This document shows, piece by piece, positions 51,924-63,455 of a stretch of 64,000 bases of DNA. The notes beneath the pieces were generated by a model. It was not told the origin of the DNA. It made no database searches and saw nothing but the letters and a program-made list of their open reading frames with translations. The DNA comes from an uncultured Chiayiivirga sp. (GTDB taxonomy: Bacteria > Pseudomonadota > Gammaproteobacteria > Xanthomonadales > Xanthomonadaceae): positions 1 to 64,000 of the forward strand of contig CAKSZJ010000008.1 in the NCBI GenBank assembly GCA_934525595.1, read 5' to 3'. How positions within the stretch are numbered: position 1 is the first letter of the stretch; each line of letters starts with the position of its first letter. Position numbers and translations under genes: made by a program.

Positions 51924-53375
51924 ATGAGACGACCCGAGGCCATGCCCGCCGCGGCGACCGCAGGAAGCCGCCGCTCCGGCTCATCTCAACTGCGGCGAAG
52001 CGAAGTCGCGGATGACGGAGGCGTCCTGATTCTGGCACTGCTCGTCCTGACCCTGTGTTTCGCCACCGGCGGCAGTTCGACACAAACGGGGCTGGGGATC
52101 ATGCTGGCCGAATTGCTGGCCCTGCCGCTACTGGCATATGCACTGTGGCGCGTCTGGCAACGGCAGCGGATGGCGCGCGCGCGCTGGGCGCTGATCGTGG
52201 CGCTGGCGATCGCATGCCTGCCGTTGCTGCAGCTTTTTCCCCTGCCGGAAAGCCTGTGGCACCTGTCGCCGGCCCGCGTGGCCCTGCGCGAGGATCTTGC
52301 CGCCTTCGGCGTTCATGATCCCATTCTGCGTTGGTCCCTGACGCCGGCGGCCACCGAACGCAATTTTTACGCGCTGCTGCCGGCCATCGCCCTGTTCCTT
52401 GTCCCCTTGGCCATCCGGCGACAGTCGTGGCAGACGCTGTTGAGGTGGATCGTCGGGCTGGCGATTTTCACCCTGCTGCTGGCCTTCGTGCAGCTTGGCA
52501 TGCCGCAGGACAGCTTCGTCAACCCGTTCCCGGAGTACGAACCAAGCCTGAGCGGGGTGTTCGCCAACAAAAATCATCAGGCGAGCGCCCTGGCTATCGG
52601 CCTGGTACTGGCGCTGGCGCTGCTGCTTGAGGCGTACCGGGATTCTGGAAGGCACGACCGATCGCATACCAAACAGTTGCTGTATGCGGCCCTGGTGGTG
52701 CTGCTGGTCCTGGTCCTTCCGCTGGTCAAATCGCGCGCCGGAATGCTCATCTCGATGGTTGCCTGCGGCATGCTCCTGCTAACGTCCGGACTGCTGTCGC
52801 CGGAGCGATGGCGGGCCAGCCGCGCGGCACGCGTTCTGGCTGTCCTGGCCATCGCGGTACTGGCGGTCGGCACTTGGGGTGCATTCGCCTGGATGCAAAG
52901 CGAGGCCGAACTGGACAGTTCGCGCTGGGACATGTTCACCACAACCCTGCGCCTGGGGTTCGTCAATGCCCCGTTCGGCAGCGGCTTCGGCAGCTTCGTG
53001 CCGATGTTCGAACAGGCTACCGGTGGTTCCTTGATGCGCAGCGGCTATATCAACAATGCCCACAATGAATACGTGCAGTGGTGGTTTGAAGGCGGGGTGG
53101 CAGCGGTAGCAGCAATGCTGGCCGCCTTGTCGGTGCTGCTGACGGCTGTACGCCGCCTGCTGCAGCGACCGGAAAGTTCGAGCACGCGCCGCACCGGCAT
53201 CGCAGCCGCCTGTGCCCTGCTGGTGCTGTTGCTGCATTCCACGGTCGACTACCCCATGCGCGCGCCCGCGCTGATGGCGGTGGCCGGTCTGCTGGCCGGG
53301 ATCGTCGTGGCCACGGCCCTGCCGGAACAAAAGCAAATCGCGGCTGGCGCATCCGCCCCGCCTTTTTTGTCATGA
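51924..53375 (+). CDS. O-antigen ligase/Wzy_C-type membrane protein
   Basis: 483 residues with about 11-12 TM segments. The Wzy_C region includes FANKNHQASALAIGLVLALALL and PLVKSRAGMLISMV, and the periplasmic loop DMFTTTLRLGFVNAPFGSGFGSFVPMFEQATG ... YINNAHNEYVQWWFEGG with the H-N-E-Y signature of ligases/polymerases. With another polymerase-like gene at 19242, one may polymerise and the other ligate or transfer. ATG 51924 has GAGGTG upstream. Last gene of the export block. Confidence 0.88.
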   Translation: MRRPEAMPAAATAGSRRSGSSQLRRSEVADDGGVLILALLVLTLCFATGGSSTQTGLGIMLAELLALPLLAYALWRVWQRQRMARARWALIVALAIACLPLLQLFPLPESLWHLSPARVALREDLAAFGVHDPILRWSLTPAATERNFYALLPAIALFLVPLAIRRQSWQTLLRWIVGLAIFTLLLAFVQLGMPQDSFVNPFPEYEPSLSGVFANKNHQASALAIGLVLALALLLEAYRDSGRHDRSHTKQLLYAALVVLLVLVLPLVKSRAGMLISMVACGMLLLTSGLLSPERWRASRAARVLAVLAIAVLAVGTWGAFAWMQSEAELDSSRWDMFTTTLRLGFVNAPFGSGFGSFVPMFEQATGGSLMRSGYINNAHNEYVQWWFEGGVAAVAAMLAALSVLLTAVRRLLQRPESSSTRRTGIAAACALLVLLLHSTVDYPMRAPALMAVAGLLAGIVVATALPEQKQIAAGASAPPFLS

Positions 53376-53429
53376 CGCGACGGTCTTCCCTCGACGAAAC
53401 CGGCTCGCGTCGAATCAAATCGAGCCAAT

Positions 53430-54542
53430 TCAGCGCCGCAGCGCTGACCGCAGGCGTCTGAGCAGGGCGCAGAAAAGGCCGGTGTCGGCACCATAGCGCG
53501 CGCGCAAGTGCGCCCGGTCGGGCATCAGTCGCTGACGCAGCCAGTCGAGCTTCAGACCCAGCGTCGGATAGGCGGCCAAACTCATGCGCTGCACGTACCA
53601 CCACTGGTCCAGGCGATCAATGTCCATGGGCTCGCTCGCTGCGGCGCGCATCAAGCGAACCCGCGTGGCGTCGGGCATGACCGCGCCAAACCGGGCGGCC
53701 GCGGCCGCGGCACCGTCCAGAGAGGCACCGGCAAGCCCGCGCTCGCACGCCATCCCCGCCAGCACATCCCAGTCGTCGGAAGCAAACAGCCGCCCCAGCA
53801 GATCCAGGTCGTAGATCCATTTGAGCGTATCAGGAACACCGTTGGCCCGATTCTGCAGACGGTGCATGCAGGCGTGCAACCAGGCATGTACAGGCATCAG
53901 ACCGCGGGCACCGTCAGCCAGCGTTGGCAGCGCGATGGCTCCGGCTTCCAACTCATCCCAATCGAAGCGGAATGCGAACATCGGCGTGCTGGAAAGTCGC
54001 CAGTGCAGGTCCACTTCGAGTCGGGACGCCCCTTCAGCCGCATATTCCAGGGTGAGTTCGAAGCTGACCAGATCGCCAGGCAAGGCCCCCGTGGACGGCC
54101 GATAGCCCATGTCTGCCAGGATCACCGCGGCGCGATCCACCTCGGCGCGAGAGCGCAACAGCAGGTCGATGTCGCCACAGTTTCGCTGCCAGGGGTCGCC
54201 ATAGGCCCAGTAAGCCAGAGCCGAGCCCTTGAGCAGCAGCACCGGCAACTGCGCGGCAGCCAGCCGCGCCAGAAGGCGGCGACCGTGACTTTCCAGATAC
54301 AGACTGCGGGCCACCTCCGGCTGTGCGGCCCTAGCCACGGCCTCGCGCACCGCGGCCGGCACGAGATCAACCATCGCCGGCTCGGCCAGGCGTGCATGCA
54401 GCAGGCCCACCACGCCCTCGTGCCGGGCTACGTTGACCAGCCGCCCCGCATCCCACGAATCGCTCTCGCCAGGCAGCGATGCCGGGGTGGTGAGCAGGCC
54501 AATCAATAGGCCGCGGCTGTACTGGAGATCGGACGCGTCCAC
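53430..54542 (-). CDS. Nucleotidyltransferase-family protein (lasso-cluster type)
   Basis: 370 residues. Catalytic motif LLLKGSALAYWAYGDPWQRNCGDIDLLLR: KGSAL at 105-109 and G-D-I-D at 123-126 supply the metal-binding aspartates; LEVDLHWRLSSTP adds the third. This NTP_transf_5-like family recurs in lasso clusters that also contain an HprK-like kinase (paeninodin type, known association; reaction not established). GTG 54542 is the only reasonable start. It lies 9 kb from the cyclase, beyond the EPS export genes, and is divergent from VanZ-ABC. Confidence 0.85.
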   Translation of the reverse strand: MDASDLQYSRGLLIGLLTTPASLPGESDSWDAGRLVNVARHEGVVGLLHARLAEPAMVDLVPAAVREAVARAAQPEVARSLYLESHGRRLLARLAAAQLPVLLLKGSALAYWAYGDPWQRNCGDIDLLLRSRAEVDRAAVILADMGYRPSTGALPGDLVSFELTLEYAAEGASRLEVDLHWRLSSTPMFAFRFDWDELEAGAIALPTLADGARGLMPVHAWLHACMHRLQNRANGVPDTLKWIYDLDLLGRLFASDDWDVLAGMACERGLAGASLDGAAAAAARFGAVMPDATRVRLMRAAASEPMDIDRLDQWWYVQRMSLAAYPTLGLKLDWLRQRLMPDRAHLRARYGADTGLFCALLRRLRSALRR

Positions 54543-54580
54543 GTGGGGCGATCATAGGACAGGCTCGACCCGCGGGTATC

Positions 54581-55141
54581 ATGCAGGCCCACGCATCGGC
54601 TGCTGCGATCCGAACTGCTACATCGATGGCGACCAGAGCACGAATGAGGGAACGGCACTTGCTGAACAAGACGGCGCTATCGGTCAGGAGGATGGCATGG
54701 GTGGTGCTGCTGGGCAGCGCCTTTTCTTTTTCCGTCGGAATGCTGTTGCCGGCACCGGCAATCGGCCGACTGCGACTCCGCATGCCGGTCCTGACTCAGG
54801 CATGGGATACGCTCAATGCCGCTTTTCCGGCCCTGAATCCCCTGCATGTGCTCTGGTACGCCTGGATCGCGCTGCTGTGGTGGCTTGTTACCCGACGTCA
54901 ATACCGTTGGGGCGGCGCGTTGCTGCTGGTGGGCATGAGCGTGCTGGGCGAAGTTCTGCAACTGTGGGTGCCGGGGCGCAATGCACGGATTGCCGACGCG
55001 TTGAACGACATGCTCGGCATCGGTATCGGCATCGCGCTGGGGGCGTTGATCCTGAGGCTTGCACACGGGCACCAGCGCGGGCTCTTGCAAGGCCGGAAAC
55101 TGGCGGACAGCGCGTCGAGGCGGCCCGAAGAGCAGTCATGA
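54581..55141 (+). CDS. VanZ-like membrane protein
   Basis: 186 residues, about 4 TM helices. The VanZ signature is in SVLGEVLQLWVPGRNARIADALNDMLGIGIGIALG. Family members give low teicoplanin resistance or occur in EPS loci; function is not established. Start uncertain: ATG 54581, 54626, 54644 and 54692 are in frame and none has a clear ribosome site. It overlaps the ABC transporter start (ATGA, 55138-55141), so the two are co-translated. Confidence 0.78.
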   Translation: MQAHASAAAIRTATSMATRARMRERHLLNKTALSVRRMAWVVLLGSAFSFSVGMLLPAPAIGRLRLRMPVLTQAWDTLNAAFPALNPLHVLWYAWIALLWWLVTRRQYRWGGALLLVGMSVLGEVLQLWVPGRNARIADALNDMLGIGIGIALGALILRLAHGHQRGLLQGRKLADSASRRPEEQS

Positions 55142-56841
55142 CCAGACCCGCCGATCGTGACTCACCGCAAGGTGGCGATAACCAAGTGGTGCGACAGTGC
55201 GAGCTGTCGTTCCTGATTGGCCTGCTGCGGCCGCACCGCGGCCCCCTGGTCCTGACCCTCGTCCTGCTGCTGCTGCAGAGCCTGATCGCTCTGGCCCATC
55301 CCTGGCTGGCGGGGCGCTTTGCCGCTGCGGTCCTGCTCAATGCCCCGGTACACGGCCTGATGTGGGCGTGGTTCGCATTGATCGGAGCGCAAAGCGCGCT
55401 GGCATGGTCCACCAGCGTGCGGCTGCAGGCGACCACAGCCTCGCTGGTTGCCGAGATTGGGGTACGGGCGTTCGACCATCTGCAGTCCCTGCCGCTGGCC
55501 TGGCATCAAGATCGGCAGCACGGCGACGTACTCGCTCTGTTGACCCAGGACGTGAACCGCCTGGGGCAGTTCCTGGTGGCGGCCCTGTCGCCACTGCTGC
55601 CGCAACTGCTGATCTGCGCGGGGGCACTGCTGATGATGTTCTGGCTTGCACCCTGGTTCGCGCTGGCAGCCGCCGTGCTGGTGCCGGCGGTATTCCTCGG
55701 GATGCGCCTGGCCGGGCGCCGCCTGCGCCCGCTGGGACAGCGCATGACCCAAGGCTTCGCCATCAAGAGCGCCATCGCCGGGCAAAGCCTGACCATGCTC
55801 CCGGTGATCAAGGCCTATGCGGCAGAAGAATTCGAATCCGCACGGTTTCGCGCAGAAAGCGTCAGTCTGCGCGAAACCCAGGTTACCCTAGCCCGCCGCA
55901 GCGGCCTTGTCACACCTCTAGTACGGCTGGCATCGGCGGCCGCCATCTTGCTGCTGCTGGCGCTGGCCGGACGCGCCGTAGCATCGGGCACGCTCACTCC
56001 GGATGCGCTGGTGAGCCTGCTGCTGTACGGCCTGCTGCTGACCCAACCAATCAGCGCACTGGCGGGCGTCTACGGGCAGGTGCAGGTGGCACGCGGCAGC
56101 GCCCAGCGGCTGCTCGACCTGTTCGATCAGGCACCGGAACCCGATGATGGCGACTGGGCTCCTGCCACGGTGCGCGGAGATATCGCGTTCGAACACGTCA
56201 GCTTTCACCATCAGGGGCGCAAGCGCGTGCTCGACGGCCTGAACCTGCACGTCCACGCGGGCGAGACGGTCGCAATCACCGGGATCAACGGTTCTGGCAA
56301 GAGCACCCTGATCCATCTGCTGATGCGCTTCGCCGACCCCGAGGCCGGGCGCATCCTGCTGGACGGTCGCGACCTGCGCGCATATCGACTGCACAACCTG
56401 CGTCGTCATATCGGCCTGGTCTCACAAACGGTACTGCTGTTCGACGCTGGCGCGGGTGACAACATCGCCTGGGCGCGTCCGGATGCCAGCCAGGCGGACA
56501 TCGAGGCCGCCGCCCGCCTTGCGCAGGCGCATGAATTCATCCAGGCACTCCCCCAAGGTTATGCAACTCGCGTGGGTGACCGTGGCGTCAGGCTGTCCGG
56601 CGGCCAGCAGCAACGCATCGCTCTCGCGCGTGCCCTGCTCAAGAACCCGACGATCCTGGTTCTGGACGAGGCCACGGCCATGTTCGACCCCGAGGCCGAG
56701 CGCGCCTTCGTGTGCGCCTGCCGCGCCCATCAGCATCAACGTACCGTCCTGCTGATGACCCATCGGCCGGCCAGTCTGGCTCTGGCCGATCGTGTGCTGC
56801 GGATGGAGCACGGGCAGCTGTTGCCGGTCAGTGCCCCGTAG
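55138..56841 (+). CDS. ABC exporter (fused permease-ATPase), possible lasso-peptide exporter
   Basis: 567 residues. Six-TM type I exporter domain (1-320: [22 protein letters not shown] ...), then the nucleotide-binding domain: Walker [12 protein letters not shown] (K388), Q-loop [18 protein letters not shown], signature [16 protein letters not shown], Walker [14 protein letters not shown]-loop MTHRP. It is a half-size MsbA/MdlB-like exporter without a peptidase domain, matching the D protein of lasso clusters. Substrate by neighbourhood: the lasso peptide (NTase next door) or a lipid/glycan; sequence alone cannot decide. Confidence 0.9.
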   Translation: MTRPADRDSPQGGDNQVVRQCELSFLIGLLRPHRGPLVLTLVLLLLQSLIALAHPWLAGRFAAAVLLNAPVHGLMWAWFALIGAQSALAWSTSVRLQATTASLVAEIGVRAFDHLQSLPLAWHQDRQHGDVLALLTQDVNRLGQFLVAALSPLLPQLLICAGALLMMFWLAPWFALAAAVLVPAVFLGMRLAGRRLRPLGQRMTQGFAIKSAIAGQSLTMLPVIKAYAAEEFESARFRAESVSLRETQVTLARRSGLVTPLVRLASAAAILLLLALAGRAVASGTLTPDALVSLLLYGLLLTQPISALAGVYGQVQVARGSAQRLLDLFDQAPEPDDGDWAPATVRGDIAFEHVSFHHQGRKRVLDGLNLHVHAGETVAITGINGSGKSTLIHLLMRFADPEAGRILLDGRDLRAYRLHNLRRHIGLVSQTVLLFDAGAGDNIAWARPDASQADIEAAARLAQAHEFIQALPQGYATRVGDRGVRLSGGQQQRIALARALLKNPTILVLDEATAMFDPEAERAFVCACRAHQHQRTVLLMTHRPASLALADRVLRMEHGQLLPVSAP

Positions 56842-57095
56842 CATTCACGCCCTCCCCCTGCCTGCACGCCGACGCCCCGCGAATGGAGCGGCTGCAGCTC
56901 TGGGGAAGATGGGGCTTTCTTCAGGTCTGCAGTTGCTCGCGACATTCCCGGCATCAGGCCACCGCTGAACCGACCCAAGCAAGCAGAGGACATCGGCACT
57001 CCCGCTTGATGCGCCCGGCCAAGGCATATCGGAGCCTCCCCCGCCGTCCTCGCACACCACCGTACCGGTTCATGGTGGCGCTCTGCCGGGCGCAC
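56842..57095. other. Intergenic, no gene seen
   Basis: The gap between the ABC exporter and the AlgP-like gene (56842-57184) carries no ORF with coding character. Its right part contains the terminator at 57096. I see no clear terminator for the ABC gene itself. Confidence 0.5.
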
Positions 57096-57123
57096 AAAAA
57101 AAGCGCGGATGAATCATCCGCGC
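57096..57123 (-). terminator. Rho-independent terminator of the AlgP-like gene
   Basis: 10-bp perfect stem GCGCGGATGA/TCATCCGCGC (57103-57123) with a minimal loop. On the minus strand it is followed by seven T (A7 at 57096-57102). It lies 62 bp past the stop codon. Confidence 0.88.
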
Positions 57124-57184
57124 CTTTCGGGCCGTCCCTGGCCTCGACGCAACAGGGCCTGTCGACAGCGCCCCCGTCAACCCA

Positions 57185-57559
57185 TCAAAGCGCCGGCGCC
57201 ACCGGTGCCGGCGGCAGGGTGCCGGACGGCTTCTTGGCGGCAGGCTTCTTGGCGGGGGCCTTCTTGGCCGGAGCCTTCTTCGCGGCGGCCTTCTTGGCCG
57301 GAGCCTTCTTCACCGCCGCCTTCTTGGCCGGAGCCTTCTTCACCGCCGCCTTCTTGGCCGGAGCCTTCTTCACCGCCGCCTTCTTGGCCGGGGCCTTCTT
57401 CACCGCCGCCTTCTTGGCCGGAGCCTTCTTCACCGCCGCCTTCTTGGCCGGGGCCTTCTTCACCGCCGCCTTCTTGGCCGGAGCCTTCTTCACCGCCGCC
57501 TTCTTGGCCGGAGCCTTCTTGGCAGCCGCCTTCTTCGCTGCAGGTTTCTTCGTTGCCAT
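57185..57559 (-). CDS. Histone H1/AlgP-like Lys-Ala-Pro repeat protein
   Basis: 124 residues made almost wholly of K, A, P and V in decapeptide units [10 protein letters not shown] (seven near-identical copies), with a short Pro-rich end ([13 protein letters not shown]). Such eukaryote-H1-like proteins bind DNA without sequence specificity; AlgP of Pseudomonas was linked to alginate control, so a link to the EPS locus is possible but unproven. GAGGAGAA lies 7 nt before ATG 57559. The coding repeat is a 30-bp tandem array, prone to length change. Confidence 0.9.
   Translation of the reverse strand: MATKKPAAKKAAAKKAPAKKAAVKKAPAKKAAVKKAPAKKAAVKKAPAKKAAVKKAPAKKAAVKKAPAKKAAVKKAPAKKAAVKKAPAKKAAAKKAPAKKAPAKKPAAKKPSGTLPPAPVAPAL
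57301..57510. repeat. 30-bp tandem repeat array (7 units) inside the AlgP-like gene
   Basis: Seven consecutive 30-bp units (GAGCCTTCTTCACCGCCGCC + TTCTTGGCCG on the plus strand) differ only at the second base (A or G). Degenerate units flank them on both sides. Unit length is a multiple of three, so copy-number change keeps the frame. Confidence 0.95.
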
Positions 57560-57574
57560 CTTCAGGTTCTCCTC

Positions 57575-58256
57575 GTCAGTGGATCGATCTTCGTTGGTGG
57601 ATCGTCAATTACCCGGTGGGTGAGGCGGCGTTCGCCGCATACAACAACGCCCGCATCCAGACGCATGCGGGCGTAGTGTCTTGGTTCTTCAGAACGGTCG
57701 TGCGAACGAGCTTGAGCTTGGCTGCAGGGAAAGATGCCGAGAACCGCGAATCGCGGCGTAAAGGAATCGACCTGTCGATGCTTCCGCTGTGCTGTGGTTC
57801 CACTCAACGCCGCGCCTGAAGTGCAAGGTTGCGCGAAACCTAAGCATCAACAACGAGACTGTCAACAAGAAGATGTACCTCGCCACGCACGCGCTGTCCT
57901 GGATGTGTTTTTCACGGGGCGAAAAGCACGCGCTGTTCGATGCCAGGACGCAGCGCATGCGGCTGCGAAACAGCGTGCGACGATGCCACATCAAACCATG
58001 CCGACACACAAACAAACCCTTGCATGGCGCGGCTCTCACCGCATCACGTCGATGCCGACGCGTTCTTCACCACACCACGCACAGCGCGTGTGCGTGCAGC
58101 GCGCATGCACACGTTGCACAGCACGCGCACAGCACCATCACGCGAGCATCGGATTCGTCGTGGCTTTCGCATTGCACAAGGCAAAGTGCGCGAAACTTCG
58201 CGCGTGTTTGCGCGTGCCCGCGCACCCGCATCGGATCGTGACCCGTCGCTGCAACG
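57575..58256. other. Long intergenic region, no convincing gene
   Basis: About 680 bp between the AlgP-like start and the gcvH terminator. It holds one clean hairpin (CGCCCGCAT 57648-57656 / ATGCGGGCG 57665-57673, 8-nt loop) and a stretch rich in CACGC/GCGCG alternation (about 57880-58240). Open frames here read as low-complexity Cys/His/Arg text and are not credible. The left part should hold the AlgP-like promoter. A small RNA cannot be excluded. Confidence 0.5.
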
Positions 58257-58284
58257 CGATCGGCCGCCCGAAGGCGGCCGATCG
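58257..58284 (-). terminator. Hairpin after gcvH
   Basis: Perfect 12-bp stem CGATCGGCCGCC/GGCGGCCGATCG with loop CGAA, 23 nt past the gcvH stop. There is no T-run after it, so termination efficiency is uncertain. Confidence 0.6.
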
Positions 58285-58307
58285 ATCACGCGCCATGAAG
58301 ACGACGA

Positions 58308-58703
58308 TCAGTGCATGTCTTCTTCCATCGCCTCGGCATACTCGTCCGGTCCGAGCAGACCATCCAACTGCGCCGCATCGTCAATCTTCAGCGCGAACAG
58401 CCAGCCCTCGCCCCAGGGATCGGCGTTGATGGTCTCCGGCGCATCGGTCAGCGCCTCGTTGATCGCAATCACGGTGCCGGACACCGGCGCATAGATGTCC
58501 GATGCGGCCTTCACCGACTCGACCACGGCGCAGCCCGCGCCCTGTTCGAAGTGATCGCCCACGGTCGGCAGTTCGACGTAGACCACGTCGCCCAGCTGAT
58601 CCTGCGCGTGAAAGGAAATGCCGACGGTCACGCGACCGCCTTCTTCGAGGCGCGCCCACTCGTGGGAACGCTGGAACTTCAGGTCGCCGGGGATTTCACT
58701 CAT
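58308..58703 (-). CDS. gcvH: Glycine cleavage system H protein
   Basis: 131 residues, normal length. Lipoyl carrier that shuttles the aminomethyl group between P, T and L proteins. SHEWARLEEGGRVTVGISFHAQDQLGDVVYVELP and the lipoylation site VVESVKAASDIYAPVSG with Lys65 are clear, as is the C-terminal LLGPDEYAEAMEED. ATG 58703. It lies 80 bp downstream of gcvT on the same strand, so the two probably form one unit. gcvP is not in the window. Confidence 0.97.
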   Translation of the reverse strand: MSEIPGDLKFQRSHEWARLEEGGRVTVGISFHAQDQLGDVVYVELPTVGDHFEQGAGCAVVESVKAASDIYAPVSGTVIAINEALTDAPETINADPWGEGWLFALKIDDAAQLDGLLGPDEYAEAMEEDMH

Positions 58704-58783
58704 GACTGACTCCGGGGGAAAGAGGCCGCGTGGCGCGGCGGATGGGAACGCGGGGATTGTACGTGGCACCGATGACGAAGTGC

Positions 58784-59878
<1,095 letters not shown>

Positions 59879-60080
59879 GACGGCCTCGATGGATTGGACG
59901 AAGGTCTCATTATCGCAGGGGACGGGCACGATGATCGTGCGCTGGCCGCGCGCCTTGACGGCATCTCCGGCATATTCGCCCGCGCGTGTCGCGGCCCGTC
60001 CGGCGGATGGGCGTGCATCGGCGGCTGGCATCCCCACCGCACGGCACGCGATGATGCGCCATCGCACCGGATGCCTGCCC

Positions 60081-61961
60081 ATGTCCCAGTCCCAGTTCAC
60101 CCTGCTGCGCCGCCGCCGATTCCTGCCGTTCTTCGTGACGCAGGCGCTGGGCGCGTTCAACGACAACGTGTTCCGCAATGCGCTCATCATCCTGGTGACG
60201 TTCCACATCGCCGGACTGAGCAGCAGCCAGCGGGATCTGTACTCCAACCTTGCCGCCGGCCTGTTCGTGCTGCCGTTCTTCCTGTTCTCGGCCAACGCCG
60301 GGCAGTGGGCGGAGAAATACGAGAAGTCGCGCACCATCCGCTGGATCAAGCTGGCGGAGATTGGTCTGATGGTTCTGGCGGGCGTGGCGCTGTGGCAGCA
60401 GTCGCTGCCGCTGCTGCTGGGCACGCTGTTCCTGAGCGGAGTGCAAAGCGCGCTGTTCGGGCCGCTGAAGTATTCGATCCTTCCGCAGGCATTACAGCCG
60501 TCCGAACTGGTCGGCGGCAACGCGCTGGTGGAATCGGGCACCTTCCTGGCGATCCTGCTGGGCACCTTCGCCGGCGGCTGGCTGATGGGCCTGTCGTCCG
60601 GCACGCTTTGGGTGGGCATGGCGCTGGTCGCCATTGCCATCGCAGGCTGGATGAGTTCACGCGCCATTCCCGCCGCGCCCGCCACCGCGCCCGATCTCAG
60701 GCTCAACTGGAATCCGGTCAGCGAGACCTGGCGCAATGTGATGTTCCTGCGCGACCATCGCGCGGTGCTCAACTCGGTGCTGGGAATCAGCTGGTTCTGG
60801 TTCTTCGGCTCGGTGTTCCTGGCCCAGCTGCCCAACTACACGCGGCTGTATCTGGGCGGCGACCAGAGCGTGGCGCCGCTGGTGCTGATGCTGTTCGCGC
60901 TCGGCATCGGTGCAGGCTCGCTGCTGTGCGAGGTGTTCTCGCGCCGCACCGTGGAAATCGGTCTGGTGCCGCTCGGCGCGCTGGGCATGACCGTGTTCGG
61001 CGTCGATCTGTATTTCGCCCGGCCCGAGATGGCTGCCGTCACCGGCCTGAACTGGCAGGCCTTCCTCGCCGCACCCGGCACCCTGCGCATCTGTTTCGAT
61101 CTTCTGATGATCGGTGTATCGGGGGGCTTCTTCACCGTGCCGCTGTATGCGCTGATCCAGCAGCGCAGCCCGCGCGAGCGGCTCTCGCGCACGATAGCGG
61201 CCAACAACATCCTCAACGCCGCCTTCATGGTGGCCGCCGCGATCCTGGCCATCGCGCTGCTCAACAGTGGCCTCAACGTGCCGCAGCTGCTGCTCGTCGT
61301 CGCCGTGCTCAATGCGCTGGTGGCGATCTACATCTTCGTTCTGGTGCCCGAGTTCATCGCGCGCTTCATCGCGTATCTGGCCGCCAAGGCGCTGTACCGG
61401 CTCGACGTCAGGCACATCGGGCGCGTACCTGTCGAAGGTCCGGCGCTGCTCGTCTGCAACCACGTCAGCTACATGGACGCGATCCTCATTCTCGGCGCGG
61501 TGCCGCGTCCGACGCGCTTCGTCATGTATTACAGGATTTTCGACATCCCCGGCATGAACATCGTGTTCCGCGCCGCCCGCGCCATTCCCATCGCCGGTGT
61601 GAAGGAAGATCCCGAACTGATGGAGCGCGCCTTCGCACAGATCGACGCCGCGCTGGCCGAGGGTGAGCTGGTCTGCATCTTCCCGGAGGGCAGCCTCACC
61701 ACGGATGGGGAAATGGCTCCGTTCCGCAAGGGCGTGGAACGCATCCTCGCCACGCGTCCGGTGCCGGTGGTGCCGATGGCACTGCGCGGCATGTGGGCCA
61801 GCATGTGGAGCCGGCGCGACTCGCGCCTTCACCGCATGCGCCTGCCGCGTCGCTTCCGGGCGCGCGTGGAGCTGACCGTGGGCGAACCGATCGCAGCGGA
61901 ACTCGCCAGCGCCGACGCGCTGGAAGCGCGGGTGCGGGAGCTGCGCGGCGAGGCGCGCTGA
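60081..61961 (+). CDS. MFS lysophospholipid transporter fused to acylglycerophosphate acyltransferase (LplT-Aas-like)
   Basis: 626 residues. Residues 1-400 form a 12-TM MFS domain of the LplT type ([48 protein letters not shown]). Residues 430-620 form a PlsC domain with NHVSYMDAI (HX4D), [12 protein letters not shown] and VPMALRGMW. In E. coli LplT and the bifunctional Aas are separate proteins; here flipping and re-acylation of lysophospholipid are joined, without the C-terminal acyl-ACP synthetase. ATG 60081. Divergent from gcvT. Confidence 0.92.
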   Translation: MSQSQFTLLRRRRFLPFFVTQALGAFNDNVFRNALIILVTFHIAGLSSSQRDLYSNLAAGLFVLPFFLFSANAGQWAEKYEKSRTIRWIKLAEIGLMVLAGVALWQQSLPLLLGTLFLSGVQSALFGPLKYSILPQALQPSELVGGNALVESGTFLAILLGTFAGGWLMGLSSGTLWVGMALVAIAIAGWMSSRAIPAAPATAPDLRLNWNPVSETWRNVMFLRDHRAVLNSVLGISWFWFFGSVFLAQLPNYTRLYLGGDQSVAPLVLMLFALGIGAGSLLCEVFSRRTVEIGLVPLGALGMTVFGVDLYFARPEMAAVTGLNWQAFLAAPGTLRICFDLLMIGVSGGFFTVPLYALIQQRSPRERLSRTIAANNILNAAFMVAAAILAIALLNSGLNVPQLLLVVAVLNALVAIYIFVLVPEFIARFIAYLAAKALYRLDVRHIGRVPVEGPALLVCNHVSYMDAILILGAVPRPTRFVMYYRIFDIPGMNIVFRAARAIPIAGVKEDPELMERAFAQIDAALAEGELVCIFPEGSLTTDGEMAPFRKGVERILATRPVPVVPMALRGMWASMWSRRDSRLHRMRLPRRFRARVELTVGEPIAAELASADALEARVRELRGEAR

Positions 61962-63086
61962 TCAGCCCTTGCGGCCCAGCGCCTGCGCCAACGCACCCAG
62001 CAGGCGATCCACCGCTTCCGGACGGCTGGAGGCACCCATCAGGCCGATGCGCCAGATCTTGCCGGCCAGCGGCCCCAACCCTGCGCCGATCTCGATGCCG
62101 TGATCGGTGAGGAGCGCGCGGCGCACGCCGGCTTCATCCACGCCCTCGGGCACCACCACGGGATTGAGCTGCGGCAGACGCGCGCGATCGTCGTCACCCA
62201 GAAGGTTCAGGCCCAACCGCTGCAAACCGTCGCGCAGGCGCTGGTGATTGGCCTGATGCCGCGCCCAGGCCGCCTCCAGCCCTTCCTCGCGCAGCATCAG
62301 CAGCGACTCGTGCAGCGCGTAGGTCATGTTGATCGGCGCGGTGTGGTGGTAGCTGCGTCCGCCGCTGCCATCCCAGTAGGCCATGACCAGGCTCATGTCG
62401 AGGAACCAGCTTTGTACCGGCACCTTGCGCGCCTTCACGGCTTCGGTGGCGCGAGGGCTGAAGGTCACGGGCGAGAGGCCGGGCGGCGCCGAAAGGCACT
62501 TCTGCGACCCCGAATACATCGCGTCGGCGCCCCAGCCGTCCACGTCCACCTCGCAGCCACCCAGGCTGGTGACCGCATCGACGATGGACAGCGCGCCGTG
62601 CTCGCGAGCGAGGCGGCAGAGCGTTGCGGCATCCGAACGCGCGCCCGTGGAAGTCTCCGCGTGGACGAAAGCCAGCGCCTTCGCACCAGGGTGTGCCTTG
62701 AGCGCCGCCTCGACCTTTTCCGGATCGGCCGGCCTGCCGAATTCGTCATCCACCATCACGGCGGTGGCACCGCAGCGGATCACGTTCTCGCGCATGCGCC
62801 CGCCGAACACGCCGTTGCGACACACGATGACGGTATCGCCCGGTTCGACCAGGTTGACGAAGCAGGCCTCCATGCCGGCCGAGCCCGGTGCGGAGACCGG
62901 AATGGTGAGCGAATTGGTCGTCTTGAAGGCATGGCGCAGCAGCGCCTTGAGCTCCTCCATCATGCCGACGTAGGCGGGATCCAGATGGCCGATGGTGGGG
63001 CGCGCCAGTGCATCGAGGATACGCTGGGGCACATCCGAAGGACCGGGGCCGAGCAGGAGACGGCGGGGCGGATGAAAGCTCTGCAT
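61962..63086 (-). CDS. Alanine-glyoxylate/serine-type aminotransferase (class V, PLP)
   Basis: 374 residues. [97 protein letters not shown] and the PLP lysine in [14 protein letters not shown] are typical of AGXT-like enzymes that convert glyoxylate to glycine with alanine or serine as donor. Its stop codon abuts the stop of the convergent LplT-Aas-like gene (61961/61962). Nearness to gcvTH fits glycine metabolism. Confidence 0.93.
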   Translation of the reverse strand: MQSFHPPRRLLLGPGPSDVPQRILDALARPTIGHLDPAYVGMMEELKALLRHAFKTTNSLTIPVSAPGSAGMEACFVNLVEPGDTVIVCRNGVFGGRMRENVIRCGATAVMVDDEFGRPADPEKVEAALKAHPGAKALAFVHAETSTGARSDAATLCRLAREHGALSIVDAVTSLGGCEVDVDGWGADAMYSGSQKCLSAPPGLSPVTFSPRATEAVKARKVPVQSWFLDMSLVMAYWDGSGGRSYHHTAPINMTYALHESLLMLREEGLEAAWARHQANHQRLRDGLQRLGLNLLGDDDRARLPQLNPVVVPEGVDEAGVRRALLTDHGIEIGAGLGPLAGKIWRIGLMGASSRPEAVDRLLGALAQALGRKG

Positions 63087-63423
63087 GGCGATGCGCACCG
63101 GATGGGAATGGCCCGCAAGTGTAGCCCGCTTTGCGCCGCCCTCCGTTCCTCCAGCACATGCCATGTGCCGGCACCTATCCGTGTCGGGATACCGCGGAAC
63201 GGCTTGCGCGCATCCGGCCTTTCCTGTCGCGCAGGCGACGATTCGCGCTCGCTCGTGATCGCCATGTGAAAAATGGAAGAGGCCCGGACGCCATGAAAGC
63301 GCCGCCTGCATGCGCGTGAGCCAGGAGCGCAGTCACGCGTGGCGACAGGATCGCGCGTGAATTCCGCCATGCCTGCGGCCGCGAGACGGCAGGAAAGCGC
63401 GTTTTCCTGCCGCAAAAAGAAAA
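63087..63423. other. Intergenic region upstream of the aminotransferase
   Basis: The gap 63087-63772 has no gene I can support. Its left part must hold the aminotransferase promoter; short open frames here lack coding character. Beyond the terminator at 63424 there is a further 8-bp hairpin (GATCCACC 63497 / GGTGGATC 63523) and an AT-richer stretch (63560-63720). Confidence 0.45.
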
Positions 63424-63455
63424 GCCCCGCAGGCCAGGGGAGGGACCTGCGGGGC
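63424..63455 (-). terminator. Rho-independent terminator, minus strand (polA side)
   Basis: 10-bp stem GCCCCGCAGG/CCTGCGGGGC. On the minus strand it is followed by TTTTCTTTTT. It is oriented to end transcripts coming from polA, about 320 bp past its stop, or a small transcript from the gap. Confidence 0.75.

Noticed and set aside
57301..57510. Regular 30-bp repeats resembling a CRISPR array
   Set aside because: Units are contiguous without spacers and encode a Lys/Ala/Pro decapeptide in frame; no cas genes nearby.
59879..60080. Possible glycine riboswitch upstream of gcvT
   Set aside because: Inspected for the paired aptamer cores (GGAGAG, GGGGCAA-like) on the minus strand and found none; the region mostly continues an open frame without function.
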